Notes: generated by a model not told the origin, from the sequence alone. Shown: positions 10,734 through 20,641, counted from the stretch's first letter. The stretch: 64,000 bases of DNA from Prorocentrum cordatum (GCA_963575745.1 CAUYUJ010020598.1:10087-74086); one strand, 5' to 3'. Translations and numbers: made by a program.

Positions 10734-11173
10734 CTCAAGATTTTGTCGAGAGCATCGTGTGGGCACTCGAAGCCGCCGTGCTCGCCCACGCAGAGCGAGA
10801 TGATCTCGTCGCGACTGAGCTTCCCGTCCTGATCTGCGTCGTACTTGCTGAACTTCTCCTTCCTTATCGCCTTGATGGCAAGGGCCTCCGCTTTGCACTT
10901 CGCGCGCCCGCGCGACTCCTTGGCCTGCTGCAGCAGCTTGTCCAGCGACCGCCTGCCCTCCGCCAGCGTCCTCTGCAGCTCCTTGTAGTCCCTCCAGATC
11001 GCCCTGGACGCCTCGTTGTCGCCCATCTCCGTCTCCTTCTCCTTCAGCGCCTCCTGCGCCTTCTGCACCACGGCCGTCGCCGCCTCCACCACCTTCTCCG
11101 TGGTGCCTGCAGCCTCGAGCATCTCCTCTGGATCCCCGCTCTTGGCCCCGCCCATCGCCGCCTCGGCCTGCTC
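10734..11173 (-). CDS. Exon G of large gene, with canonical EF-hand
   Basis: 440 nt from acceptor CCACAG|GAG to donor GAG|GA. It encodes EQAEAAMGGAKSGDPEEM, a helical stretch (EKVVEAATAVVQKAQEAL; DYKELQRTLAEGRRSLDKLL), then KFSKYDADQDGKLSRDEI. The loop DADQDGKLSRDE has Asp at 1, 3 and 5, Gly at 6 and Glu at 12, a textbook calcium-binding EF-hand. It ends ...HDALDKIL plus two bases of an Arg codon, completed by exon H. The exon follows a 9.8-kb intron that contains LINE1. The short intron G-H (1,063 bp) has GA-AG ends. Confidence 0.85.
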
Positions 11174-11394
11174 CTGTGGGCGGCGAGGTCCGGGGCGGGG
11201 GGGGAGAAGCGAGACGGGGCGGGCCTTCGCAGAAGGCTCGAAGTCCCCCGGCCTTCCGAGAAGTGCCCTGAGCCTTCCCCCCGAAGACGCAGATCCTCTT
11301 CTCGGAGGGCGCGGGGGCTTCGGAGAAGCCCCGCCAGAGAAGGCCTTCTCCTTCTCTGGAGGCTTGGGAGGCTTCTAGGGAAGGCCTTCTCCTT

Positions 11395-11600
11395 CTCCAG
11401 AGGCCTCCCAGATGGGGTCCGAGTAGATGGGTCGACGGATCGCGCCGCATCGGCTATACATCGGAGATGCATCGCCGATGCATCAGCGAGGCATCGTCGA
11501 CGTGGGCAATGCATGGGCGAGGTAGCCGTGAAGCAAATCGGGCTCCGCACTGGCGACGCATCGGCGATGCGGCGCGATCCTCTGACCCCATCTAGGATTG
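11395..11600. repeat. Foldback repeat with GATGCATCGCCGATGC core, copy 1
   Basis: Begins GAGGCCTCCCAGATGGGGTC, runs through GCATCGGCGATG-type units and ends GATGCGGCGCGATCC...CCCCATC, the degenerate reverse complement of its start. The second copy is at 29530-29750. Both copies lie within about 250 bp upstream of an exon of the large gene (G and C). Confidence 0.8.
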
Positions 11601-11639
11601 TGGATGCCATGACAATGGACACTCTAGCAATCCGATCAT

Positions 11640-11760
11640 TGAATTCAAATGTGCTTAAACTGTAGGAGCATGTTCTAAACATGTTTCGAGCTTTTACATG
11701 CTTAAAACATGTTGGAAGCATGCTTCAGACGCCTGGGAACCATCTGGCAGCATGCTCCCT
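11640..11760. repeat. ACATGTT/AAGCATGCTT palindrome cluster
   Basis: Short self-complementary words (AACATGTTTC, AAACATGTT, GAAGCATGCTTC) recur about every 20-25 bp. Function unknown; no gene here. Confidence 0.5.
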
Positions 11761-11934
11761 CTCCATGGATCGACTTCCACAAATCTAGGAGGCCCAGAGG
11801 TTCTCACTCCCCCCCTCGCTCGCCGCCTACAGTCGAGGCGTTGACCTAAAGAACCCTAAATTCGCCGGCCCAACGGGCCAGAGGCGTGCTAAGATCTCCG
11901 GTAACTGGTTAACAATTCTCTAGTTCGCGCGCGC

Positions 11935-12498
11935 GGGGCGGCCCCTGGGGGTCCCCGGGCGGAAAGTACCCCGGCAAGGTCCTGAGAGAGTCCCGGGAGG
12001 AGTCCCCCAGAGCGCTCCAGGAGCGCTCCATGAGCGCACCAACAGGGCTCCGAGACGTCCCCGAGAGCCCCAAGAAAGGCCAAGAGGCCCCCAAGAGGCC
12101 CCCAAGATGGTACACGAGGGGTCCGACATGCCACAAGATCGCTCCAAGACGCCCAAGATAGCCCCCAGACGCCCCAAGAGGCCTCCAAGAGCACTCCCAA
12201 GAGGGCCCCCGGAGGCAAAATTCATTGTTTTTCCTTAGGTTTTTGAGAGATTTTGGAGCTTCCACCTGTTCGGCTTCCCGACGCCCCAAGACGGCCCAAG
12301 AGGCCCCCAAGATCGCCCCAAGAGGGCCCAAGAGGCCCCCAAGAGGGCCCCAAGATGGCCCAAGAGGGCTCGAAGACGGCCCAAGAAGCCTCCAAGACGG
12401 TCCAAGAGGGCCCCAAGAACGCCCCCAAAGGGGCCCCAGAGAGGGAACACGAAACAACATTTCGAGCCCTCGGCCCTAAGAAGCCCCTACGAGGCCCC
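11935..12498. repeat. GCCCAAGAGG repeat tract, left of LINE1
   Basis: Degenerate 10-12 bp copies of CCCCAAGAGGCC. The same kind of sequence resumes right of LINE1 at 19853, so LINE1 interrupts one original tract of about 700 bp. Confidence 0.85.
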
Positions 12499-12516
12499 AA
12501 GAGGCCCCTAAGAGGC
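12499..12516. repeat. LINE1 target-site duplication, 3' copy
   Basis: AAGAGGCCCCTAAGAGGC, identical over 18 of 18 bases to 19835-19852. It directly abuts the T10 run (A10 on the element's strand). Confidence 0.88.
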
Positions 12517-12610
12517 TTTTTTTTTTCACCCCAGATCCAGCGCCGCGGACTCCGCCACGCTGGAGGCTTGCCGCACTGAGCTCAGTGCGGCCCCGCGAGG
12601 CCCGCGGGCC

Positions 12611-15600
12611 TCACCCACCTCTCCTCGTGGGCACCATCTCGGCGGGGAGCGGCCTGCCCGTCTGCGGGTGGCAGCCGCGGAGGATGCGGTCCCGCCTCTT
12701 CCTCCTGGAGTCCGCTCCTCCGTCGGCCCCTCGCCGCGGCAGGGGCCCAGGACAGGCGCGGCCCAAGCTGGCCCTCCTCACCGCCGAGTGGGCCCCGCAC
12801 ACGCGGCAGACGACGTAGGGGCCGACGACCTCCACGACATGCGCCATCCTGAGATCCTCCTCGGCGCTCGGCGGGCCCTCGAGGACAGGCACGTCCGCCG
12901 CCTCCCTGCATCTCCGAGGCGACCTCGACCTCCGAGGTGACCTCCCTGCAGCACTGCCGTCTTCTCCATCATCTCCGCCTGCAGCTGCCGCCGCCACCGC
13001 CGCGCCAGCGCAGGCCGCCGCCGCCCCCAAGGCGCCGCCAGCCCCACGCCCTGCAGCCGTGGACGCCTCCTGCCTTGCAGCCCTCTGCCTCCGCGCGCAT
13101 GCGGCTCCCACTCTAGCCTCCAGCGAGCCCCGCTCCTCGCTGGACTGGTGGCCCACCGCCTGCCAGGGAGGGGGCGCGCAAGCGGAGGCCCACAGCTTCT
13201 TCCTCATCCTGGCCGAAGCTGCACGCTTGCCGCACCGCGTGCACACCAGCCAAGCTCCACACACCTCGACCTCGTGCCTCGTGAGGCTGACGTAGGGCCT
13301 CTGCTGCTTCCTCCTTCTGCTCGGCCCCGTCCTGGGCGGCACGTCGGGCCATCCTTCCTTCATCTCCTGGTACCACCAGCCGATGTTCTGGATGGCCCAC
13401 TTCACCTTCTCATCCAGGCTCTCCAGGGTCTGCTCCCTGCCGTGCCCGAAGTCCTCCGCGGCCCCACGCTTGGCCAGGGCGTCCACCGCCTCATTGCCCC
13501 TGGCCACTTGCTGCGCCAAGCCCTCGAGCCTGCTGATGGCCGCTCTGGACCTGTGGGCCTTCACATGCATCACCCACTCTGGCTCAAGCCCCACGTCCGC
13601 GATCTTGTGCCAGATCCTCCTCCAGACGTCCGCGTGCGGCCTTCCCCAGCTTAAGCACCACCTCGGCCCCCTCCTGATGCCGTCAAGGATGCCCTGGTGG
13701 TCCGTGAAGATCCTGCACGGCGGCAGCACCGTCTCCAAGGTCTTTAAGAAAGCCCACATCTCGGCCCTCTTGACCGTCTTCTGCTCCTTGAAGCGGCATG
13801 GCAGGGGGCCCCAGAGCTGCACCGTGGGGGCGCCTCCCGCGTCGATGGCCATCGCGGCCCACCCCGCCTGCGCCCAGCAGCTGGTGCCCAGCTTGGAGCC
13901 GTCGCACACGATGTCGCCCGACAGGAGGGCGTCCGTCCCCTGGAGGACGTCGCTGTGGAAGTCCGCCTCGTCGACCGACCTGTGGGCCCAGTCCGCCGAG
14001 GGGTCCCGCGCCAGCCCACGCGTCCAGAGCAAACTGTCCTCCTGCTGCTCCGCCACGTGCTGCCACTCCGCCTGCGCTCGCCTCCTGACCTCGAGCAGCG
14101 CGGGGCACCGAAAGAAACGATGATGCGGGGTGCCGACCGCCAGCCCACACCCAATGCAGATGTCGGTCGGCGTGATGCTGACCTCGGCAAGCCTGCTCAT
14201 GGTCCAGGCCCCCGCCAGCACCACCTTCCGAGCCGCCCGCTTCGCATGCGCAGGGAAAGCCCTCGCGGCCAGCTGCGCCACCACTGGCGGGAGCCTCGGG
14301 CCTGGGGCTAGGCTCTCCATGCCTGGCTGCTGCGCCGTCCACTGCTCCCACAGCACTCTGCGCAGGTCAGCCCTGAGGAGCGCCCCGACGTCAGTGGGGC
14401 ACACCGCCGTGAGGTCCACCATCTCGCCGTCCTTTGTGCAGTAAACCGTCCACGACGGCCAGGTCCACCTCGCTCTCCTCAGTGACATGATGACCGCCCC
14501 CGCGGGTCCTTTGACCTTGGCCCACTGCGGGCTCATGCCCACCTCCTTCTGCTGCTGCCTCCACGCGTTGCTCATCTGCTCACTCAGGAGGACAGCCTCA
14601 CTGCCAACACTCGTCCTCCTGCTTATCTTGTCCTCCGCGATCTCCATTTGGTTGCCCGCCACCAGCAGCAGCTCGACCAGGCTCTCAATGGTGCTGACAC
14701 CAAGGTATCCTTCCTCTTCCCGCATGCCTCCTTCGCTTCCTTCCCAGGGACATTGCGCCCTTCTCGACGCCAGCAGCCGCCGCACCACCTTCTGCAGCGC
14801 GACCTGCTCTTGCCTGTACTGCGAGATGACCTGGGCGCGGCAATCCTCGTCGAGCGCGTCGAGGTAACGGAAGGCTGCACGCCTTCTCCAGCACGCCCTC
14901 CGCCACGCACGCCGACACACTTCTGCAGCAAGACACTCCGCCTCCTGAGCCTCCTCCTGGGGCAAGCTTCCACCTGTGGCCTTGGGAACCGCCGCCCTCC
15001 TGAGTTCACTGCGGAGGCCTGCCTGCGCTGCCTCCTGCAGGTACTCCGCGACCAGGGGAACACTCCACTGGCACCAGTCCTCCTGCCGCTGGTGCTTCTC
15101 GCCCCTCAGATCCTTGATCCACAGCGCCGTCCAGACACCGAGGGCATCCCTGAGCCTAGCACCCGCCTCAGGCCTGAAGGCCTGCTGGCGACAGGGTTGC
15201 ACCTGCCCCTGGCCCCCTGCAACGAGCACTCTCAGGTCTCCTGCCACGGCCTGCTCCCAGACGGCCCTCGCCCACCTGACCACTGGCGCAAGTGTGGCCT
15301 CCTCGGTGGGGTCCTCCTTCAGCACCGCCAACTGCAGGGTGAGGCTCTTGGCTCCTCTCGTACCTGGAAGCAACTGGCCTGCCGCTCTCCTTACCTGCTG
15401 CAGCTGGTGGTCTGGCATGCCCAGGCACTTGCACCCGTGCATTACCGATCTCTTGAGGCCGCACTTGTACACCAAGCCAACCCCTCTAGTCACACCTTTG
15501 CCTGAGCCTTTCAGCCCCTTTAGCCTGGCGACCCTGTTCCTCATGCGCTTGAACCTCTTGCCACTCTTGTTCTTGGCCGCCGTCCCGTGGGCCACCACGT

Positions 15601-18424
15601 CGACTCCGAGGTAAGGGCAGGCCAGCACCAAAGGCAGCCCTCTCTCTGCCGCATCCTGCTTGAGAGCCTGTCTCAGCCACCTGGTGCTGGCCATGACCGC
15701 CCCCTTGCCCTGGTCGCCCATGGAGAACTCGAGCCCCAAGGCCGCGAAGCCGTCCACGCTGTCGTCCACAACGGACGGGAAGCTGTCCACGATCCACTGC
15801 TGCGCCCCTCGCTGCTTGAGGCACAAATCGTCAACATACATCCTCCATTGCACCAGCGGGTACTCCACAACCAAACCGTCAATCGTGTCCTGTATGACCA
15901 TCTTGAGGAAACCCACCGAGAACTTGCTGCCCGCGATGATCGTAGCCACTGTCCTCGTCTCCTCCGAGATGGCCTCCCCCGTGTTGACTCGCCTCGCCAT
16001 GGCAAAGTAGGAGCACACCACCGCCAGCACCCCCGTATTGAAGCCCATGGCCTTACCACGCTCCCACAGCACATGCAAGCTCACCCTCTCGAACGCCTTG
16101 ACCAGGTCGAGGATAGCCGTCACCGTCGCTAGGGTGCGCGGGTCCGAATCCTGCACCGCGTCGCCCTCGTTGGCGAGGAGAACCTCCCAAGCCGCGTCCT
16201 CCGCCGCCTTGCCGAAGGCCGTGCAATCCCAAGAGCGCTGGTTCGCCTTGGCCCACTCGATCATGTAGGGCTCCCTCATGATCTCCCACACCCTCACCAG
16301 GGTCGGGAGGAGGCCGATGGCACGATCGACCGCTACGCTCTTCGGGATCAGGAAGAAAATGACCGTGGCTGCATGCAGCGGCCAGACGAGCGTGCGCTCC
16401 ACCTCCCTCAGGATCTGCAGGAGCGTCCAGTGCGCTGCGTCCGAAGCCCCCTGCAGCATGGCGGGGTGCCAGCGGTCCACTCCTTGTGCTGTCTTTTTCT
16501 TGAAGGTGCGCGCCACTTTCTTTAACTTGGCCAAGTCGTCCTCTGTGAACTCTGGCAACTCCTGACGCGGCTCCGTCTCCCACCGCCGCTCCTGCTCCTG
16601 CATCGGGTCGTTCACCTTCCAGACTGCGTTCCACTCCCCCAGGGCCGCTTCCGCTGCCCGCAACGGGTCTGCCGAAGCTTGGGGTGTACTCGCTTTCCTC
16701 GGCCTCCAAATGTCCACTGGTTTGCTGATTCTGTGGAGTCCGCCCGCTGCTCCTTTCGCAGCCTCCTCCAGCTTCGCAGCCCACTGCCTCCTTCTTTCAT
16801 TTATCAGGGCCTGGTCCTCCCGCTTGGACCGCTCCTTGGCCTCCAGGATCATCGCGTCCAGGCTGGCTTTCTGGTCAGCACCTCGCCAGCGCCCTTTCGC
16901 CAGCAGGGTACACCTTTCTTTCCACCGCTCCTTCTCCTCGCCAACCAGCTCACACCTGAACTCGTGGCTTACGCTCCTGAAGCGTTCCTCCAGATCACTA
17001 GCTATCATGCACCACTCCTGGCGCGCGCGGGCACTGCCCGAAGACGACCTGAGCCTCTCGTAGTTCCCCGCCAGGGTCTGCAAAGTGCGCGCGAGCCACC
17101 GCCACCACAGAGCGTCTCCTTGCGGGGCTGGGTGGTTGCCGCCTCCTCTGAGGATCGGTCTCTCTTTCCAGCGCGGTGGGTCCGCACGCCCTACGCACTC
17201 ATGCCTGGGGTGCCACTCCAGCCCCCGCAGCGCGAAAGCCTCGCGCTCCAGCTTGCCAATGAAGGAAGCCCAGGTCCTGGTCGCCGCCGTCACGTCGCTG
17301 AACACCCCCACCTCGTCGTATAGGGGCGGCTCAGGCGCGCGCCCGATGCTGATTCCTTCCAACTTCTTCGGCGTGATGAGAATCCGCTCCTTCCTCACCT
17401 GCGGCCTCAGGTCGAGCGTGATCCCCACCGGCTTGTGCGGCGCCGAAGGCCAAGACTCGTGGATGGCCACCTTCCTCACTTGGCCTGCCAACTCCCTCGA
17501 TACTACGAAATAGTCTATTGTGGAACATCCACTCGCAGACCGACAAGTTCCGCTCGCGGCAGAGGGGGCCACCAGCGTCGCGCCAATGAGCTTGATCGAA
17601 TCCAAACCCGCCAGGACGGCAGGGGCATTCTGGAAGTCCCCGCACAACACCCACGGCATGTTGAGCTCGTGCAGCTTCCCCAACACGTGGTCCATCAGCC
17701 CCCTGTTCCGCCGCGACATCTGCTCGGCCGTCCACAGGTACACCGTCGCCACCACGATGCCGCCTCTACCTACTGCTACCCATGCCGCTGCAGCTCTTCC
17801 TGGGGATCCTCTGGGGGACCAATCCCAGCTGGTCTGCCCACACACGTACGCCATGCCAATCCTGTTCGGCACCGCGATTCCCACTCCTGCAGAGGTTCCT
17901 GGCTCACCCATGGGGCCCAGCGTGGGCACCGCCTCCGCTCCACCAACTTGGTAGCCTCTCTGACGCAAACTGTGGGTAACTCCAGCCCACTGGTCCTCTT
18001 TCAGGCGGTGCTCCTGGAAGGCGTAGATGTGCTTCTGCTGCCCCACCTTCTTCTCCAAGAGCTTCTCTCTGATGGTTCCCCATCCCGAGCCGTTGAAAGT
18101 CCACACAATGACCACCTGCTTGTCGTCATTCGCCTTGCCAACCAGGAGCCTCATCATGCGGTGGTCGTGCAGGACCCTCGCGTATCCTCGCCACTGGCCC
18201 GAGTCTGCCCCCTGACTCCTCGCCGTCGCCGCAGGCACGAAGCCGCGCAACGGCCCCGCGGGCGTGGACCTGGCCACACTTCCCGCCCTCAAGACACCGT
18301 GCTCACTCCTCGCCAATGCCGCAGGCCGTGGGCCGCGCCCAGGCCCCGCGGGCGTGGACCTGGCCACACTTCCCGCCCTCTGGCTGGCTCCCGCTGCTCC
18401 GCGCCCGCCACGCTCATCATCCAT
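12611..18424 (-). CDS. LINE1 ORF2: endonuclease / reverse transcriptase / RNase H
   Basis: About 1,937 residues from the first ATG after the ORF1 stop. In order: APE-type endonuclease (about 18118-17410; QEHRLKEDQW, LCGDFQNAP, STIDYFVVS, SAPHKPVG), which would nick target DNA; reverse transcriptase (about 16510-15300) with KKKTAQGVDRWHP, FFLIPKSVAVDRAIGLLP, motif A LDLVKAFERV and motif C YVDDL at 15838-15824; RNase H (about 13915-13480) with VCDGSK, KRAEMWAF, FTDHQG and GNEAVDALAKRG; and two C-terminal zinc-type motifs (LVCTRCGK; VVCRVCGAH). The frame is +1 relative to ORF1. It stays open upstream to an ATG at 19813, directly after the SL, but the part overlapping ORF1 is Arg/Ser-rich and looks like a shadow. 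Confidence 0.94.
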   Translation of the reverse strand: MDDERGGRGAAGASQRAGSVARSTPAGPGRGPRPAALARSEHGVLRAGSVARSTPAGPLRGFVPAATARSQGADSGQWRGYARVLHDHRMMRLLVGKANDDKQVVIVWTFNGSGWGTIREKLLEKKVGQQKHIYAFQEHRLKEDQWAGVTHSLRQRGYQVGGAEAVPTLGPMGEPGTSAGVGIAVPNRIGMAYVCGQTSWDWSPRGSPGRAAAAWVAVGRGGIVVATVYLWTAEQMSRRNRGLMDHVLGKLHELNMPWVLCGDFQNAPAVLAGLDSIKLIGATLVAPSAASGTCRSASGCSTIDYFVVSRELAGQVRKVAIHESWPSAPHKPVGITLDLRPQVRKERILITPKKLEGISIGRAPEPPLYDEVGVFSDVTAATRTWASFIGKLEREAFALRGLEWHPRHECVGRADPPRWKERPILRGGGNHPAPQGDALWWRWLARTLQTLAGNYERLRSSSGSARARQEWCMIASDLEERFRSVSHEFRCELVGEEKERWKERCTLLAKGRWRGADQKASLDAMILEAKERSKREDQALINERRRQWAAKLEEAAKGAAGGLHRISKPVDIWRPRKASTPQASADPLRAAEAALGEWNAVWKVNDPMQEQERRWETEPRQELPEFTEDDLAKLKKVARTFKKKTAQGVDRWHPAMLQGASDAAHWTLLQILREVERTLVWPLHAATVIFFLIPKSVAVDRAIGLLPTLVRVWEIMREPYMIEWAKANQRSWDCTAFGKAAEDAAWEVLLANEGDAVQDSDPRTLATVTAILDLVKAFERVSLHVLWERGKAMGFNTGVLAVVCSYFAMARRVNTGEAISEETRTVATIIAGSKFSVGFLKMVIQDTIDGLVVEYPLVQWRMYVDDLCLKQRGAQQWIVDSFPSVVDDSVDGFAALGLEFSMGDQGKGAVMASTRWLRQALKQDAAERGLPLVLACPYLGVDVVAHGTAAKNKSGKRFKRMRNRVARLKGLKGSGKGVTRGVGLVYKCGLKRSVMHGCKCLGMPDHQLQQVRRAAGQLLPGTRGAKSLTLQLAVLKEDPTEEATLAPVVRWARAVWEQAVAGDLRVLVAGGQGQVQPCRQQAFRPEAGARLRDALGVWTALWIKDLRGEKHQRQEDWCQWSVPLVAEYLQEAAQAGLRSELRRAAVPKATGGSLPQEEAQEAECLAAEVCRRAWRRACWRRRAAFRYLDALDEDCRAQVISQYRQEQVALQKVVRRLLASRRAQCPWEGSEGGMREEEGYLGVSTIESLVELLLVAGNQMEIAEDKISRRTSVGSEAVLLSEQMSNAWRQQQKEVGMSPQWAKVKGPAGAVIMSLRRARWTWPSWTVYCTKDGEMVDLTAVCPTDVGALLRADLRRVLWEQWTAQQPGMESLAPGPRLPPVVAQLAARAFPAHAKRAARKVVLAGAWTMSRLAEVSITPTDICIGCGLAVGTPHHRFFRCPALLEVRRRAQAEWQHVAEQQEDSLLWTRGLARDPSADWAHRSVDEADFHSDVLQGTDALLSGDIVCDGSKLGTSCWAQAGWAAMAIDAGGAPTVQLWGPLPCRFKEQKTVKRAEMWAFLKTLETVLPPCRIFTDHQGILDGIRRGPRWCLSWGRPHADVWRRIWHKIADVGLEPEWVMHVKAHRSRAAISRLEGLAQQVARGNEAVDALAKRGAAEDFGHGREQTLESLDEKVKWAIQNIGWWYQEMKEGWPDVPPRTGPSRRRKQQRPYVSLTRHEVEVCGAWLVCTRCGKRAASARMRKKLWASACAPPPWQAVGHQSSEERGSLEARVGAACARRQRAARQEASTAAGRGAGGALGAAAACAGAAVAAAAAGGDDGEDGSAAGRSPRRSRSPRRCREAADVPVLEGPPSAEEDLRMAHVVEVVGPYVVCRVCGAHSAVRRASLGRACPGPLPRRGADGGADSRRKRRDRILRGCHPQTGRPLPAEMVPTRRGG

Positions 18425-18626
18425 CTGCACTACGTCACGTCGGTGCCCTTCACTCTCGCTCCCCCCGAACTCCGCCTCCCACCCCTCAGGGTTCCAGCGG
18501 CTGTCGTCCCAAGGGAGGGTCTTCCCGCTCTGGCGCAGCTGCACCAGGACCGCGCCTCTCCACGGCGACTCGGGGTAGCCGAGGTGGGTCCCATTGAGCA
18601 CCAGGAACAAGAGGTCGCACGGCAAG

Positions 18627-19709
18627 CTACCCTTTCCGCTGCCTCTTGGCCAACTGGCAGGAGTGCACCGACATGAGCACCTCGTGGTACCGCTTGAACA
18701 AGTGCGGGTTCTCCTCCTGGTCGGGCACTGGCTCCTGCCCGTTGATCCACTTACGTTCAGTCTCGGTGACACCTGGTGGCAACTCCTCAGCCCCCGCGAT
18801 GTCTCCCATGGATTCGTCTTCTGGTCCGCCCCCGTCGTCAGCCTGACCAGGCTGCTTAGCAGCACCAGTATCAGCAGCCTCAGCCTTTGCTGCCCCTTCC
18901 TTAGCCTTGGCCTCCAGGAGGGACTCGAGCGTGGCGAAATTGAGGCCGAGGGACTGGATGTCACTGCCGACGGACTTGGCGATGCACTCCAACTGCACTC
19001 GGATGACGTCGAGGTTCGAGGCTGGGGCCGCTGGGCCCGCCACCGCAATCTTCCCCTGGAGCTCCAGGATCGTGGTCGCCAGCTCCTCCTTGCGCTTCGC
19101 AGCCTCATCCCTCTCCTTCTTGACCTCCAGCAGCATCTGGTTGGCATTCCTCTCGGTCTCGGCCAAGCGCTCAAGCTGCTTGTCGATCTGCCCCAGCTGG
19201 ACCTGTGCCTCTCGCAGCTGTCCAGACAACGGCTTCGCCTGCGTGCGCTCCGCCTTGGCGTCCTGGATCTGCCTGTCGATGTCGGCCACCGCCTGGTCGA
19301 GGTGAGGCGCGTCACCCCCCCAATCCTTGGCGCACTGGACCAGGACCTTCCTGCGTTCCTCCAGCTTTTGCAAAGCCGTAGGCGCCTTGGCCTCCGCGGC
19401 CGCACGCCAAGGCCTGGCCGCCACCGGTGGGAAGGAGGTGCGGAACCACTGCCCCACCTCAGGCGTGGAAGTGACCTTGCCCTTGCCTTTGTACCCAGGG
19501 CGACCCGCGCCACAGGCACGGCAGGACGTACGCGTACTCCAGTTCGCACCTGTACCGCATGTCCCGCACGTCCATGAGTCACTCGGGCCCGCCCCCACCC
19601 AGGACGAGCCACCGCCTTTGCCTCCGACAGTCCACACCAGAGACGGCTTCTGCTTCTTGTTGCGCCGACCGCCGCCCTTGACCTCCCAGTCGTTCTCGCC
19701 GCCCGCCAT
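18627..19709 (-). CDS. LINE1 ORF1: zinc-ribbon and coiled-coil protein
   Basis: 360 residues beginning MAGGENDWEVKGGGRR. A zinc ribbon lies near residues 35-65 (SWTCGTCGTGANWS, TSCRACGAGRPG; CxxC...CxxC). A long coiled coil follows (PTALQKLEERRKVL; QLGQIDKQLERLAETERNA; KERDEAAKRKEELATT), then an acidic stretch (GGGPEDESMGD). It ends HSCQLAKRQRKG. By analogy with other LINE ORF1 proteins it should bind the element's RNA (inference). LINE3 and LINE2 have the same order of ribbon then coiled coil. The start was chosen as the first in-frame ATG before the ribbon. Confidence 0.85.
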   Translation of the reverse strand: MAGGENDWEVKGGGRRNKKQKPSLVWTVGGKGGGSSWVGAGPSDSWTCGTCGTGANWSTRTSCRACGAGRPGYKGKGKVTSTPEVGQWFRTSFPPVAARPWRAAAEAKAPTALQKLEERRKVLVQCAKDWGGDAPHLDQAVADIDRQIQDAKAERTQAKPLSGQLREAQVQLGQIDKQLERLAETERNANQMLLEVKKERDEAAKRKEELATTILELQGKIAVAGPAAPASNLDVIRVQLECIAKSVGSDIQSLGLNFATLESLLEAKAKEGAAKAEAADTGAAKQPGQADDGGGPEDESMGDIAGAEELPPGVTETERKWINGQEPVPDQEENPHLFKRYHEVLMSVHSCQLAKRQRKG

Positions 19710-19813
19710 CGGTGCGCCCCACGCGCCGACACGAGCCCACAAGGGCACTGGAGGTTGCTGCAGCGGCAGCTCTCGTGAATGCACGGAGGCTGAAAGCCTC
19801 CCGAGCACACCAT

Positions 19814-19835
19814 CTTGAGCCAAAATGGCTACGGA
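19814..19835 (-). other. Dinoflagellate spliced-leader relic at LINE1 5' end (22/22)
   Basis: On the minus strand it reads T, CCGTAGCCATTTTGG, then CTCAAG, matching all 22 positions of the dinoflagellate SL (the degenerate first base allows T). ATG follows immediately at 19813. The first base coincides with the edge of the target duplication, so 21 or 22 nt derive from the SL. Confidence 0.97.
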
Positions 19836-19852
19836 AGAGGCCCCTAAGAGGC
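19835..19852. repeat. LINE1 target-site duplication, 5' copy
   Basis: AAGAGGCCCCTAAGAGGC, identical to 12499-12516. The original target lay inside a GCCCAAGAGG tract, so some similarity is expected, but the exact boundaries at both element ends argue for a true duplication. Confidence 0.88.
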
Positions 19853-20000
19853 CCCAAGAGGCCCCCACGAGGCCCTCAGGAGGCTCCCAAGAGTCCCCCA
19901 AGCGGCCCCAGGAGGCCCCCCAAATGCCCCCCCGAGCGCCCCAGGAGTCCCCCAAGCGGCCCCAGGAACCCCCAAAGCGCCGCATTGACACCAGGCCCTC
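19853..20000. repeat. GCCCAAGAGG repeat tract, right of LINE1
   Basis: Continuation of the tract at 11935-12498, with CCCCCAAGCGGCCCCAGGAG variants. Confidence 0.82.
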
Positions 20001-20044
20001 GGGCAAACGTCAGACATGAGACTGTATGGGCCGGCGGAATGAGC

Positions 20045-20290
20045 GAAGCGATTAAATAAGTAAAAGCTGTGAAACAACTATGGAACACGGCGCCCCTCCC
20101 CAACGAAAAGGGTTCCCTCTTCAGGGCCCCGACCGTAACTCTGCCCTGCACCCCCGCCGCGCCACCCGCCGGGGGCCGAGGCCGTGCGCTCGGCCAGCGG
20201 GGGCCCACGCAGGCCGGGGCGCCGGCGCCGCCCGCGTCGCGGTCGGCGCGGACGCCGCGGGCCGGGGCGGCGCGCGCCTCTTCCAACTTC
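20045..20290. repeat. Dispersed repeat and GC-rich spacer
   Basis: 20060-20145 is the inverted partner of 9880-9995 (GCTGTGAAACA...GGGTTCCC...CAGGGCC). 20145-20290 is GC-rich with no gene-like frame. Confidence 0.6.
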
Positions 20291-20294
20291 CATG

Positions 20295-20477
20295 AAGTCG
20301 GGCCTGTCCCCCTAGAGTGAAGTCGGGCCTGTCCCTCTAGAGGGGGGATTTTGGGGGATTTTTTTTTAAAGTCCGAAAATATGCAGAAAAAGGGTCAACA
20401 CATGATCCAGAAATCGTCCCCAGACTCTTGTTTGACTGTCCTGGAATAGTCCTCCTGTAGAGGGACAGGCCCGACTT
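20295..20477. mobile_element. MITE family 2, copy with duplicated left end
   Basis: Ends are AAGTCGGGCCTGTCCC and GGGACAGGCCCGACTT. The left terminal repeat occurs twice, at 20295 and 20320. The interior is T-rich and includes AGTCCGAAAATATGC and CCCCAGACTC. No coding capacity. Confidence 0.8.
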
Positions 20478-20641
20478 GGAACTTCCAGCGCGGGTCCCGC
20501 GAGGAAGAGGGTTGTGAGGAACCAGCGGCGTTCCCTCGGAGCGACGATCAACGAGGGATCCCACGCAAAGGATCACCTGAGGTGCTGGCGTCGCAACGGT
20601 TTCACAACGCGCGTTCTCGCCCTCCGAGGAGGCCTTCTCTG

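Larger units (their letters stand above)
12517..19834 (-). mobile_element. LINE1: apparently complete non-LTR retrotransposon beginning with an SL
   Basis: 7.3 kb, read on the minus strand: spliced leader at 19814-19834(35); ORF1 19709-18627 (zinc ribbon and coiled coil); ORF2 18424-12611 (APE-type endonuclease, reverse transcriptase, RNase H, zinc motifs) with no frameshift or internal stop; about 85 nt of 3' sequence; A10 at 12526-12517. It is bounded by an exact 18-bp duplication. It lies in sense orientation in the F-G intron of the large gene. APE plus RNase H resembles I/R1-type LINEs; the clade is not determined. The intact frames, perfect SL and perfect duplication suggest a recent insertion, possibly a competent copy. 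Confidence 0.93.

Noticed and set aside
18625-19813. N-terminal 463 codons of the 2,400-codon minus-strand frame as part of the ORF2 protein
   Set aside because: Arg/Ser/Trp-rich shadow of ORF1, which in the other frame has a clear zinc ribbon and coiled coil. Kept only as a question about frame use.
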